This document shows, piece after piece, positions 1-8,422 of a DNA stretch of 51,547 nt (positions are counted from its first letter, which is position 1; every line of letters starts with the position of its first letter). A program made the position numbers and the translations under genes. The stretch lies in contig CAMAPQ010000009.1 of assembly GCA_945860125.1 (NCBI GenBank), positions 1 to 51,547 of the forward strand. Reading direction: 5' to 3'. The notes below the pieces were generated by a model. It ran no database searches and was not told the DNA's origin. It saw only the letters and a list, made by a program, of their open reading frames with translations. Origin of the DNA: Klebsiella pneumoniae. GTDB lineage: Bacteria > Pseudomonadota > Gammaproteobacteria > Pseudomonadales > CAMAPQ01.

Positions 1-33
1 GTATTGGCAGTAATCAAGGCGTGTAGGTTTCAT
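1..33 (-). CDS. Transposase, N-terminal fragment (runs off left edge)
   Basis: The ATG at 33 opens MKPTRLDYCQY, which continues beyond the window. From memory this opening resembles DDE transposases of IS4/IS701-like elements that start with MKPTR and DYCQYLL. Only eleven residues are visible, so the assignment rests mostly on its position just inside a repeated terminal motif (128-144). Sequence to the left of the window would settle it. Confidence 0.35.
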   Translation of the reverse strand, partial: MKPTRLDYCQY

Positions 34-144
34 GGACTCTATTTTACTAAAATTAAAGCCCATTCAGATAGATCATAACCATATGAAATTTAAATATTTT
101 TTCATCCCACACTCAAAAAAATATCACTTTTTGCGTAAGTCCTA
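1..144 (-). mobile_element. End of an insertion sequence entering from the left edge
   Basis: Read on the minus strand, the sequence begins at 144 with TAGGACTTACGCAAAAA. The same motif recurs at 11151-11196 (twice, inverted), in shortened form at 14720-14737, and at 50973-50988. About 95 bases further in, an ATG at position 33 opens a frame that runs off the window. The layout of terminal repeat, short leader and start codon is that of an IS end. The element family cannot be settled from 144 bases. Confidence 0.5.
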
Positions 145-408
145 AATAATAAAGAAAATAATGCTCAAGATATTAAGATAAAGCTCATCACTCATCATAA
201 AAGTGATGAGCACATACCAAGGCCCTGAGAAAATCATGGTGGTCATTAAAAACCAATGATAAATGCTCCAGTCAGGGCTGCTATAGAAGCCAGAAAAATA
301 CAAGCTAGCATGAGCAACTAACATGCTTGCGAGAAGCAACAAAATATTAATAACCAATGATTTTCGCACTGATCGCCACTGATTATTTAAGAAAGCATCA
401 ACTTTCAT
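142..408 (-). CDS. Small hypothetical membrane protein, probably 3'-truncated by an IS
   Basis: This 88-residue protein has a short basic N-terminus (LNNQWRSVRKS) followed by about three hydrophobic segments (near residues 18-40, 50-68 and 74-88). No family was recognised. Its TAG stop codon is the first three bases of the 17-base IS terminal repeat at 128-144, and the last segment ends abruptly in FFII. I infer that the insertion cut off the original C-terminus, so this may be a remnant rather than an intact gene. It lies just downstream of the protease gene on the same strand. Confidence 0.5.
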   Translation of the reverse strand: MKVDAFLNNQWRSVRKSLVINILLLLASMLVAHASLYFSGFYSSPDWSIYHWFLMTTMIFSGPWYVLITFMMSDELYLNILSIIFFII

Positions 409-444
409 GCTTCTTTATCCTTTAAATATTTACGCAAGTTCTGC

Positions 445-2196
445 TTAATGCTTTTTGGAATAAATTAACTTTCTCTTTTTTTGTATAAGTAGAAAAATCA
501 ATCCACCTAAGCTTAGCGTGCCTAACGCACCACCACCACCACCACCGTCTTGAGAGAAATCATCTACAGGTATGGCGGCATTACCTGTTGTCGTTGTACT
601 GCCCCCCGTTACTTTAAAAGAAGCTAGCCATAATTTACTCTCGGCAGCTTCTGCAGCGGAAGCATAACTACCATAAGCATAAATAACCTGATGATCACCT
701 GAGCTTAATGTCGTACTCTTTGCAGGCCAAGTTTTATTTGTTCGTGCCGCATCGCCAATGTAATAATCAATCAACTCGTTATCAACATAAACAGCTAATA
801 CTTCATCATCGCTCATAGCAGATAATATCTGATAGCTTAATGTGCCACCCCCGCTGACATACGTTGTGAGTAACGATGAACCGCCCCCATATACAGCGCC
901 CGGCTTTAATGTTGATGAAAAATCAACAATTTTAGTCTTGTCTAATGCCCAAGCACTATTTCCACCTGAATACCAAACATGGCTATTATCATCAAAAGCT
1001 GAAGACAAAGTACTATCTGCCTGAACGGTATCGCCAGATAGGCCAAAAGAAATATCATTCAAACTGGAATCAATAAGCATCGTGGCACTATAAGAGCTTG
1101 CAGAACCACTCTTTAAAGAAATCACAAATGTGCAAGAATCTTGGGCAGCTAAAGAAGTAGGACAACTTTCACTTAAAGTAAATGCACTTGAGGCACTACC
1201 AGACAAGCTAAAGGTGCTCAAAGTGGCTGCCGTGGTTAAACTGTTATTTTTCAAGGTAATAGTGCGAGATAGCGTTTTTCCAGTGCCAGCCAAGCCAAAA
1301 TAATTATACAAACTTGGCACAGACTGCCCAGAAATAGAAAGTCCATTAATAACAGCTGTAATCCAGGATGAAAAATAGGCAACATTGCTATAAACGCCAT
1401 ACTTGCCAGCTTCAGCGCAACCATCACCCCAACTGACAACACCTAATTGCACCCACTGTGATCCATTGGCATAAACCAAAGGTCCACCGCTATCGCCCTG
1501 ACAAGAATCTTTACCGCCATTAGGTGCAATTCCTGCGCAAAGCTGCGATGAATCAGGGGAGCTTGATGAGGCACCTAAACTTGTGCAAGCAGAGCCTGAA
1601 ATTAAATTAAGATCGACCTCCCTCAGCGTCGTGGGTAGCGTACTAGCACCTGCTTCTTGTACACCCCAACCCAATGCCTGAACAAAGCCTGAGCCCGCAG
1701 ACGTGACATGACTTGCTGTTCCAAGCGAAATAGTTGCTGCACTAATAGAGCTTTCTAACTCTAATAACGCCAAATCATTCTTAAACGTTTGCCCATTAAA
1801 ATCAGGATGAATAATCACATTTTTAATAGTACGAACATAATCAGTATTTGTTGTCGTACGAACAAGGTTATTCACAACAACTTCATATTCTTCATCAGGG
1901 TCACTATCTGCAAAACAATGGGCAGCACTTAAAACCCAGCGCGAATCAATTAAAGAACCGCCACAAAAATGGCCATTTGAATTGCCTTTTACGCGAATGG
2001 AAACCATCCATGAATAAGCCGTGTCTGAAGCATCGCCATTGATGATACGAGATGAAATAGCACGCGAATTTACTGAATCGGCCTGTACCGTCAAACTGGC
2101 CAACACACCTGAAATCAATAAAGCAGGCAATAAAAAAAGCCTAAAAGGTAGACTAGCACCTGTTTTTTTTAAAAAGGCTATCTTTAACGGCATCAT
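445..2196 (-). CDS. Secreted trypsin-like serine protease with GlyGly-CTERM sorting tail
   Basis: This is an S1-family (chymotrypsin fold) endopeptidase. After a signal peptide (about 1-40) comes an activation-type N-terminus (RIINGDAS). The catalytic triad is complete: His93 in SAAHC, Asp141 in NDLALL and Ser236 in CQGDSGGP. Asp230, six residues before the serine, predicts trypsin-like cleavage after Lys/Arg. The protease domain ends near 285. A beta-sandwich-like domain (about 300-395) and a second Gly/Ser-rich beta domain (about 410-545) follow. The C-terminus is six glycines, a hydrophobic helix and a basic end (QKKRK), the GlyGly-CTERM signal that rhombosortase cleaves before type II secretion and surface attachment. 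The ATG at 2196 follows a GGGG ribosome site; an in-frame TTG lies 12 bases upstream. No rhombosortase is in this window. Confidence 0.9.
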   Translation of the reverse strand: MMPLKIAFLKKTGASLPFRLFLLPALLISGVLASLTVQADSVNSRAISSRIINGDASDTAYSWMVSIRVKGNSNGHFCGGSLIDSRWVLSAAHCFADSDPDEEYEVVVNNLVRTTTNTDYVRTIKNVIIHPDFNGQTFKNDLALLELESSISAATISLGTASHVTSAGSGFVQALGWGVQEAGASTLPTTLREVDLNLISGSACTSLGASSSSPDSSQLCAGIAPNGGKDSCQGDSGGPLVYANGSQWVQLGVVSWGDGCAEAGKYGVYSNVAYFSSWITAVINGLSISGQSVPSLYNYFGLAGTGKTLSRTITLKNNSLTTAATLSTFSLSGSASSAFTLSESCPTSLAAQDSCTFVISLKSGSASSYSATMLIDSSLNDISFGLSGDTVQADSTLSSAFDDNSHVWYSGGNSAWALDKTKIVDFSSTLKPGAVYGGGSSLLTTYVSGGGTLSYQILSAMSDDEVLAVYVDNELIDYYIGDAARTNKTWPAKSTTLSSGDHQVIYAYGSYASAAEAAESKLWLASFKVTGGSTTTTGNAAIPVDDFSQDGGGGGGALGTLSLGGLIFLLIQKKRKLIYSKKH

Positions 2197-2417
2197 ATTT
2201 TTCCCCAACGATTTAATCTTCTATTAATTTAAGTATGGAAGCACTTTAGATAATTCTCACGATATACAACCTATTTTTTATTTTAAGTGTTTTTAAGTCT
2301 TTGATTTGTTACTATCGCATTGTAACGATGGATTGTACTATGTACATTTGCCTGTAATTCCAAGAAGTATTAGAAGCGAGAATTGGAATAAGATTGATCA
2401 GGGAAGATATTGCCAAT
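2197..2417. promoter_or_regulatory. Divergent intergenic region, protease / yfiR-like gene
   Basis: This AT-rich stretch lies between two outward-facing genes and must hold both promoters. I could not assign -35/-10 elements with confidence. Confidence 0.3.
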
Positions 2418-3008
2418 ATGACACCAAAACACCGCCACCATCCTTTTTATATTGTCATAACATTATTTTTATTACTAATAAGTAATAGCCCTGCCCCTAG
2501 CTTTGCTGATGAAAAAAAAGAGCAACTTAATAAAGCGCTAGAACAAAAAGTTAAAGCAGCCTATTTTTATCGTTTTTTACAACTTACAAATTGGCCACAA
2601 ACGGCATTTGAAAATAATACCAGCGCGATACGCGCCTGTTTTGTTGGAAGCAATCCGTATATTGCTGTATGGAAAAAAATTGAGAATCATGCTATCGCTG
2701 AACACACCATTTTAGTTTTACTTAAGAGTAAAGAAGAAACGCTCTCTTCCTGTCATGCTATTGTTTTTTTCTCGCCAGAATTTGGGCCTGAACACACAAA
2801 AGATTACTGGGTTAATACGCTATCTGCCATTCATTTACTACCGATCCTAACGGTAGGAGAAGGCTCAACTTTTGTCTATGCAGGTGGTTTATTAGGCTTT
2901 CAAATAGCTGCAGGAAAAGTTCGTTTTATTTCTAATAAAAGCCAAGCTGAAGCGGTAGGTATTAATCTGAGCGCTAATCTTCTTGCCCATGCTCTTGAGG
3001 TGAAATAA
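2418..3008 (+). CDS. YfiR-family (DUF4154) periplasmic regulator
   Basis: A signal peptide of about 30 residues (MTPKHRHHPF, hydrophobic core, then PSFA before DEKK) precedes a YfiR/DUF4154 domain. The family hallmark is the opening AAYFYRFLQLTNWP followed by a two-layer fold with paired cysteines. In Pseudomonas, YfiR is a periplasmic repressor of the diguanylate cyclase YfiN and links envelope redox state to c-di-GMP. The next gene, only 4 bases away, is a membrane c-di-GMP enzyme, so the same control is likely here. I chose ATG 2418, which has GGGAAG upstream and removes a non-hydrophobic lead; a TTG start at 2394 is possible. Confidence 0.8.
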   Translation: MTPKHRHHPFYIVITLFLLLISNSPAPSFADEKKEQLNKALEQKVKAAYFYRFLQLTNWPQTAFENNTSAIRACFVGSNPYIAVWKKIENHAIAEHTILVLLKSKEETLSSCHAIVFFSPEFGPEHTKDYWVNTLSAIHLLPILTVGEGSTFVYAGGLLGFQIAAGKVRFISNKSQAEAVGINLSANLLAHALEVK

Positions 3009-3012
3009 TTTT

Positions 3013-5496
3013 ATGCCTTTATTCAGGCTACACCATTTACCGATTCAAAAAAAATTAACGCTTACACTTTCAGCCGCGAGCTTATTCGGGCTTTTCTTAA
3101 TTCTATTTGCCATCTTGACTTATGAAGTCAACACTTTCAAACCTAGAATACTCAATAGTCTTGAAGCGGAAGGTAAAATAATTAGTACTGCGATTTATCA
3201 CTCTTTGATGTTTAATGATGAAATTGCGGCAACTGAAGCACTGAAAACGATTAAAGCAATGCCTCAAATTTCTTATGCTGTTGTTTATAATCTTGATGGA
3301 TCTTATTTCGCAAGTTACCAAAAAAAAAATCATATTAACAAAGAAAAAAAAATACAAAACCCACTCATAACAACTAGCCGATATGTCAGCTTTACTAAAA
3401 AAGAACTACTGCTGGTTTTACCTATTATTCATCAAGAAGAAACTTTAGGTTTTATATACCTTTGCCGCGACCTGCCTAGCTTTGCGCAGAGACTGCCACA
3501 GTATAGTATTGTTATTTTCACTGGTGGAATTGTTCTGATTATTTCTGCTTTTATTTTAACGGTTGGTTTACGTAGGTTGATTACAACACCGGTACTTAAT
3601 CTTGCCTCTGTGGCACGGCAAGTAATAGAAAAGCGTGATTACACTCTGCGTGTAAAATCAGAACGTAAAGATGAAATTGGCAAACTGGCCGACGTCTTTA
3701 ACGATATGCTAAGCACCACTTCAGCAGAGCTAGAAGCACATAAAGAAATTGCAAAAGCATTGAGAGACAGTGAAGCAAAACTCACTCAGTTTCTCGATCA
3801 TTTACCCATTGGGGTGCTCGTTGTTGATGAAAATGGTAAAGCACTTTATATCAATAACTATGCAGAAAAATTATTAGGTTTCACCCATGTATATCATGCC
3901 TCGTTACAGCATCCTGCTGCTTGGCATGCCGTTGTTATTGGTACTAATAAAACTTATCCTCAAGAAACTTTTCCCGTATCAATAGCTTTAAAAGGCAAGG
4001 AAACAAAAGCGGATAATATTGAAATAGAATATGAGAATCATAGAATAACCATTGAAATGACGGCATCGCCTATTTATGATCAAGATAAATTTATTCAATA
4101 TGCAATTATTACTATTATAGATATTTCTGAGCGCTTACAAGCTCAAGCTGACATTCGCTTTCTTGCTAATCACGACCCACTAACAAACCTTGCTAATCGC
4201 CGTTCTTTTCATTCATTTTTAGAGACAGCACTTAATGATGCAAAGAAAAATAACTTAATAGTTGGCTTGCTATTTATTGATCTTGATCAGTTTAAAAGCA
4301 TTAATGATTCTTTAGGTCATGACATTGCTGATGAGCTACTAAGAATAATGGGCAAACGTTTAAAAGACTCCACTCGCCAAGCAGATATTGTTGCAAGATT
4401 AGGCGGAGATGAATTTGCCGTTATCTTAACTCACTTAAAAAATAGTGCGAAAGTAATGGATGCTGCAAATCACATTCAACATATTTTAAGTAAGCCTTAT
4501 GCTTTAGGCAATAAAGAAATTTATGCAACAGCAAGCATTGGTGTGAGTCTTTTTCCAGCGCACTCACAAGAAGCTGCTGACTTAATTCGTTTTGCTGATA
4601 CGGCAATGTATGCTGTTAAAAAAAGTGGTCGTAATAATGCGATGCTTTACAATGATGAAATGGCAAAACTCGTCTTTGGCCGTATTGAAATAATTTCAGA
4701 ATTACGCCAAGCAATTGAGCGCAAAGAGTTTGAACTTTATTATCAGCCAAAACTCAACATTAAAACCAGAGAACTCGTGGGTGCTGAAGCATTGATTCGT
4801 TGGAATCATCCACAACAAGGCTTAATGCATCCAGCAGATTTTATACCGTTTGCTGAAGATTCAGGCCTCATTACAGAAATTAGTATCTGGTCAATAAGAG
4901 ATGCTTGCTTACAACTAAAAAAATGGCATGAAAAAGGTTTCCTGCTACTGTCTATTGCACTGAACCTCTCAGCGATACAATTTAGAGATCAAAAACTTGC
5001 AGCTAATATTATAAAGATTATTTTAGATACAGGGCTTGATCCTAAATATATCGAATTTGAAATTACAGAAAGCCTATTTTTAGATAATAGAGCAACCGCT
5101 TCAGCAACTTTATGTGAACTACAAAAAGCAGGCATTCAAATTTCTATTGATGATTTCGGCACAGGTTACTCAAGCTTGGCCTATCTGCGTAGGCTGCCTA
5201 TCAATACGTTGAAAATTGATCAAACTTTTATATCAAACTTAATAAATGACAATGATAATACCGCCATTATAACAGCTATTTTAGCATTAGGACGTAGCCT
5301 TAATTTAAAGGTGATTGCTGAAGGCGTGCATACAGAAGAAGAAGCGTTTTTTTTAGAACAACAAGGCTGTGATGAAATGCAGGGCTACTTGATTAGTCGC
5401 CCCTTGAATGCACATGGTTTTGAGCAATACGTTTATACACATCATTTAAAGAGCATTTCTAATGTTTATAACCATCCTGAGCCACACGTGCTGTAA
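3013..5496 (+). CDS. Membrane GGDEF/EAL c-di-GMP enzyme with HAMP and PAS (YfiN-like)
   Basis: Domains in order: a TM near 17-38, a periplasmic sensor (about 40-155), a second TM (165-188), HAMP (about 188-242, ending KDEIGKLADVFNDML), PAS (about 253-380), GGDEF (about 385-550) and EAL (about 560-815). The cyclase site is intact (GGDEF at 464-468), with an RQAD inhibitory site five residues before it. The phosphodiesterase core is also intact (EAL at 592-594, then EITES, DDFGTGYSSL and KIDQTF). Both activities are therefore possible. The HAMP-plus-periplasmic layout and the upstream YfiR-type gene suggest that YfiR controls it. Unlike classical YfiN, it carries PAS and EAL domains. Its 3' end overlaps the convergent GT39 gene by 38 bases. 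Confidence 0.9.
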   Translation: MPLFRLHHLPIQKKLTLTLSAASLFGLFLILFAILTYEVNTFKPRILNSLEAEGKIISTAIYHSLMFNDEIAATEALKTIKAMPQISYAVVYNLDGSYFASYQKKNHINKEKKIQNPLITTSRYVSFTKKELLLVLPIIHQEETLGFIYLCRDLPSFAQRLPQYSIVIFTGGIVLIISAFILTVGLRRLITTPVLNLASVARQVIEKRDYTLRVKSERKDEIGKLADVFNDMLSTTSAELEAHKEIAKALRDSEAKLTQFLDHLPIGVLVVDENGKALYINNYAEKLLGFTHVYHASLQHPAAWHAVVIGTNKTYPQETFPVSIALKGKETKADNIEIEYENHRITIEMTASPIYDQDKFIQYAIITIIDISERLQAQADIRFLANHDPLTNLANRRSFHSFLETALNDAKKNNLIVGLLFIDLDQFKSINDSLGHDIADELLRIMGKRLKDSTRQADIVARLGGDEFAVILTHLKNSAKVMDAANHIQHILSKPYALGNKEIYATASIGVSLFPAHSQEAADLIRFADTAMYAVKKSGRNNAMLYNDEMAKLVFGRIEIISELRQAIERKEFELYYQPKLNIKTRELVGAEALIRWNHPQQGLMHPADFIPFAEDSGLITEISIWSIRDACLQLKKWHEKGFLLLSIALNLSAIQFRDQKLAANIIKIILDTGLDPKYIEFEITESLFLDNRATASATLCELQKAGIQISIDDFGTGYSSLAYLRRLPINTLKIDQTFISNLINDNDNTAIITAILALGRSLNLKVIAEGVHTEEEAFFLEQQGCDEMQGYLISRPLNAHGFEQYVYTHHLKSISNVYNHPEPHVL

Positions 5497-7237
5497 AAGT
5501 TTTAGCATGTGCACAATCAGGCTTGGAAATAGAGGATAACCCCCGCACAAGCACCCAATTCTCACCATGCGCGCGCCCAACGTCTATACGCTCACTGGCT
5601 TGATTAAAATTATCCGCTGCAACTTCAGCACTCATTAATAAAAATCGATTCTTCTCATCTTTGCCCTGCCAACACTGAGCCGCATGTACTTGCTGCTTAA
5701 TTAAAGCGTGATAACCAAAATGGGTCATTTTAAAAGTTGAGAATAGAACAAATTGCTCACGAAAATTAATCATTCCTATTTCAGTCTGCAGGTTGCTATG
5801 CTTTTCAATATTATGTAAAACGCGAAGAGGCGTTCTTATTTCATTAAAGTGCGGATATAAAAAAATCGGCAATATGAACCACACACTCAACAAGATACTG
5901 CATAGAAAAAACCAACCACGCCTCACTCTAAAATAAAATAACAAGCCCAAAAAAAGCATTAAAAAACTAGCGCCAAAATAGATCAGGCGCGCTTGAAAAC
6001 CGGCTGAAAAAACACTTAAATCAATAACGCCTGCAATGCTTGCAATAACCCCTGCTTCTATTATTACAAAAATAAAAACACCAAGAACAAAAGCGACTTT
6101 TTGAAAGTTAAAGTTTAGTCTTAGCGTTACCAAAAAAGGCGCCATAAGTAAACTTAAAGCCGGCAGCGTAGGCAACATATACACACCACGCTTTCCTTTA
6201 GAAATACTAAAAAAAATGATCGCAAAAGCAATCCAAGCAAATAATAGAAAAAAACGTGGATTTGGTTTAAACCAAAGTCTTTTCTTTAATAGTTGTACAC
6301 ATAAAGGAAAGGCTAAAACTAAAGGAAACCACGCCCAAGGCAAAACAGTTAAAATATAAAACCAAAAAGGCTTCAAATGATGCCAACTGCTTGCGTAACG
6401 CTGAACGGTTTGTCTTAATAAAATATTATCCCGATAATTAGCATAAACCCCGCCTAAATCTGTTGCGGTGAGCGCCATAGGAATTAACCAACTCATAATG
6501 GGGAGCAACAAAAAAAACCAACCAAACCAACTTTTTTTTGTACCATAGCTCAACGAAAGAGGTTTAATAATAATTGATTGCGCACAATTAATCGGTTGTG
6601 AACTCGTTACTGTTTTAGCGTAGGCTCTTCGTTGAACAGCATTAAATAGTGCAGCAGCAGGCAATAAAAGAACAGGTAAAAAGCCTACCCCTTTTGTAAT
6701 AATGCCAATACCCATTGAAAAAAAAGAGAGATAATAGAAAGTCCACTGCGGCCCTAACAGCAAATGTCTAAGTAACCCATATAATCCCAAGGTTACCCAA
6801 AAACAAAGTAAGGCATCAATCTGTGCTAATTTAGACTGCATGGTAAATTGCAAAGAAGCCAACAGAGCAAAAGCAGCATATAACCCTACTGTTTTATTCC
6901 ATAATCTTCGCCCAAGATCATAAACTAAAAAAACAGAACCTAAGCTTGCCAATAATGAGGGAATTAGAAACGCACGAATCTCATGCGTTAGAAAATATAA
7001 TATGGCTTGCAACCAGATAAAAATAGGCGGTTTATCAGGATAAAGCTCGCCCCCTCGCTGCGGAAAAAGCCATTGCCCACTCTCAACCATTTCTTTGGCA
7101 ATTAGAACAAAACGCGGCTCATCAGCAGGCCAAGGATCACGTAGACCGATACCAGATGCAATAATTACTAACGCTAATAACAACAGTAACGTTATATCTT
7201 TGTGACGGAAAAATATTGACGAATATAGTTTATTCAT
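5459..7237 (-). CDS. ArnT-like (GT39 family) membrane glycosyltransferase
   Basis: This 592-residue polytopic protein has about a dozen hydrophobic segments. The first periplasmic loop carries the GT-C signature DPWPADEPRF and later YPDKPPIF, as in ArnT and related PMT_2 enzymes. These enzymes move a sugar from a polyprenyl-phosphate carrier to an acceptor such as lipid A or a protein on the periplasmic face. A soluble C-terminal part (about 480-592) follows the membrane domain. The gene overlaps the upstream LAB_N gene by 4 bases and ends a three-gene unit whose first member is a GT2 that would charge the carrier. The sugar and acceptor are unknown; without other arn genes nearby, aminoarabinose is not implied. 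Confidence 0.85.
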   Translation of the reverse strand: MNKLYSSIFFRHKDITLLLLLALVIIASGIGLRDPWPADEPRFVLIAKEMVESGQWLFPQRGGELYPDKPPIFIWLQAILYFLTHEIRAFLIPSLLASLGSVFLVYDLGRRLWNKTVGLYAAFALLASLQFTMQSKLAQIDALLCFWVTLGLYGLLRHLLLGPQWTFYYLSFFSMGIGIITKGVGFLPVLLLPAAALFNAVQRRAYAKTVTSSQPINCAQSIIIKPLSLSYGTKKSWFGWFFLLLPIMSWLIPMALTATDLGGVYANYRDNILLRQTVQRYASSWHHLKPFWFYILTVLPWAWFPLVLAFPLCVQLLKKRLWFKPNPRFFLLFAWIAFAIIFFSISKGKRGVYMLPTLPALSLLMAPFLVTLRLNFNFQKVAFVLGVFIFVIIEAGVIASIAGVIDLSVFSAGFQARLIYFGASFLMLFLGLLFYFRVRRGWFFLCSILLSVWFILPIFLYPHFNEIRTPLRVLHNIEKHSNLQTEIGMINFREQFVLFSTFKMTHFGYHALIKQQVHAAQCWQGKDEKNRFLLMSAEVAADNFNQASERIDVGRAHGENWVLVRGLSSISKPDCAHAKTFTARVAQDGYKH

Positions 7238-7536
7238 TTCTTATGAGAAAAAATAAGCTGTAAATTACGGGTATAAATGATAAAGCCCAATGACTGACCC
7301 ACAATAAAAACAGGATCTTTACGATGAATAGCGTAAGCAAGTACCACCAAACTTCCCACTAAACTCAACCACCAAAAAGCAACAGGGACCGTACTTTGCT
7401 TTTTTTTCTCACTGGCTAACCACTGCACTAAAAACCGAGCAGAAAAAACACCCTGCCCTAAAAAGCCTATAATTAACCAGGTTATTTCAACACCTGTTAA
7501 ATTTGCAATACCTAAAAAACTCAATAATTCACTCAT
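7234..7536 (-). CDS. LAB_N-domain small membrane protein
   Basis: This 100-residue protein matches the lipid-A-disaccharide-synthase N-terminal-like domain (LAB_N). It has three hydrophobic helices and the conserved stretches GQGVFSARFLVQW, VPVAFWWLSLVGS and GQSLGFIIYTRNL. The family is often found beside GT2 and GT39 genes. A role in flipping or presenting the polyprenyl-phosphate sugar is a common suggestion, not established here. It overlaps both neighbours by 4 bases, indicating translational coupling. Confidence 0.85.
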   Translation of the reverse strand: MSELLSFLGIANLTGVEITWLIIGFLGQGVFSARFLVQWLASEKKKQSTVPVAFWWLSLVGSLVVLAYAIHRKDPVFIVGQSLGFIIYTRNLQLIFSHKK

Positions 7537-8276
7537 GGCAACTCATCTTTAATCACAACAGGATTACAACATCGTCTGATTAACCACATAACACCAAGCA
7601 AATCAATAATACCCACCCACAAGCGATTACCTATTCCATAATTAGAAATGCCTTTTTCTCTTGCGCGATGATTAACAGGTTGATTAACAACTTTACCGCC
7701 TGCACGATTTATCAACGCGGGTAAAAAGCGATGCATGTGGTTAAAAACAGGCAACAAAAGAAATGCCTCACGGCTAAAAAGTTTTAAGCCACAACCGGTA
7801 TCAGGCGTGTGATCTTTTAACGCGCGGCTTCTGACATAATTAGCGATACGCGAAGAAAAAAGGCGAACCCAATGATCTTCCCGTTTAATTCGCTGACCTG
7901 CCACCATCCATAAAGTGGGATCCGAAGATTCTCTTTGTAACCGCTCAACCATTTTAGGAATATCACAAGGATCATTCTGACCATCGCCATCAAGCGTTAC
8001 AACCCAAGGGTAACGCGCATGCCTTACACCTGACACAACACCCGCGCTTTGGCCCATCGAAATAGCATGGCGCAGTAAAACAAGCTCAGGCACACTTTTT
8101 TTAAGTGCGCGAAGAACAGGCAAAGAGTCGTCATTACTCCCATCATCAACAATAATTACTTCAAATTCAAACTGTGTTTTAGGCAGTGCGTCAACGATCT
8201 GTGTAATTAAAAGCCTCAAATTTTCCGACTCATTTCGTGCAGGAATCACCACACTCAACTGAAATAGCTCGCTCAC
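7533..8276 (-). CDS. Family 2 glycosyltransferase, dolichol-phosphate-mannose-synthase type
   Basis: The GT-A fold is shown by VVIPARNESENL, VDDGSNDDS and the metal-binding DGDGQNDP. These belong to the DPM1/ArnC group, which transfers a sugar from a nucleotide donor to undecaprenyl phosphate on the cytoplasmic side. At 247 residues it lacks the paired C-terminal transmembrane helices of ArnC/GtrB, with only one short hydrophobic patch near the end (LWVGIIDLLGVMWLI). It is the first gene of the GT2-LAB_N-GT39 unit and probably supplies the lipid-linked donor for the GT39 protein. Confidence 0.88.
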   Translation of the reverse strand: MSELFQLSVVIPARNESENLRLLITQIVDALPKTQFEFEVIIVDDGSNDDSLPVLRALKKSVPELVLLRHAISMGQSAGVVSGVRHARYPWVVTLDGDGQNDPCDIPKMVERLQRESSDPTLWMVAGQRIKREDHWVRLFSSRIANYVRSRALKDHTPDTGCGLKLFSREAFLLLPVFNHMHRFLPALINRAGGKVVNQPVNHRAREKGISNYGIGNRLWVGIIDLLGVMWLIRRCCNPVVIKDELP

Positions 8277-8422
8277 AGATTAATCTCCAACAAAACAAAG
8301 GAACGACATTTTACGCGAAGCTGATAGTAAGCTCTACCATAATTTTTTGATGTCAATTAGCAACTAAAGTTGATTGCTAGGATAGCGCCTAAACAAGGAT
8401 TTTTTCGAACGTGAAAAGAAGT

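Noticed and set aside
5459-8276. Polymyxin-resistance (arn) operon
   Set aside because: Only a GT2 and a GT39 are present with LAB_N; no ArnA, B, D, E or F genes, so aminoarabinose transfer is not supported.
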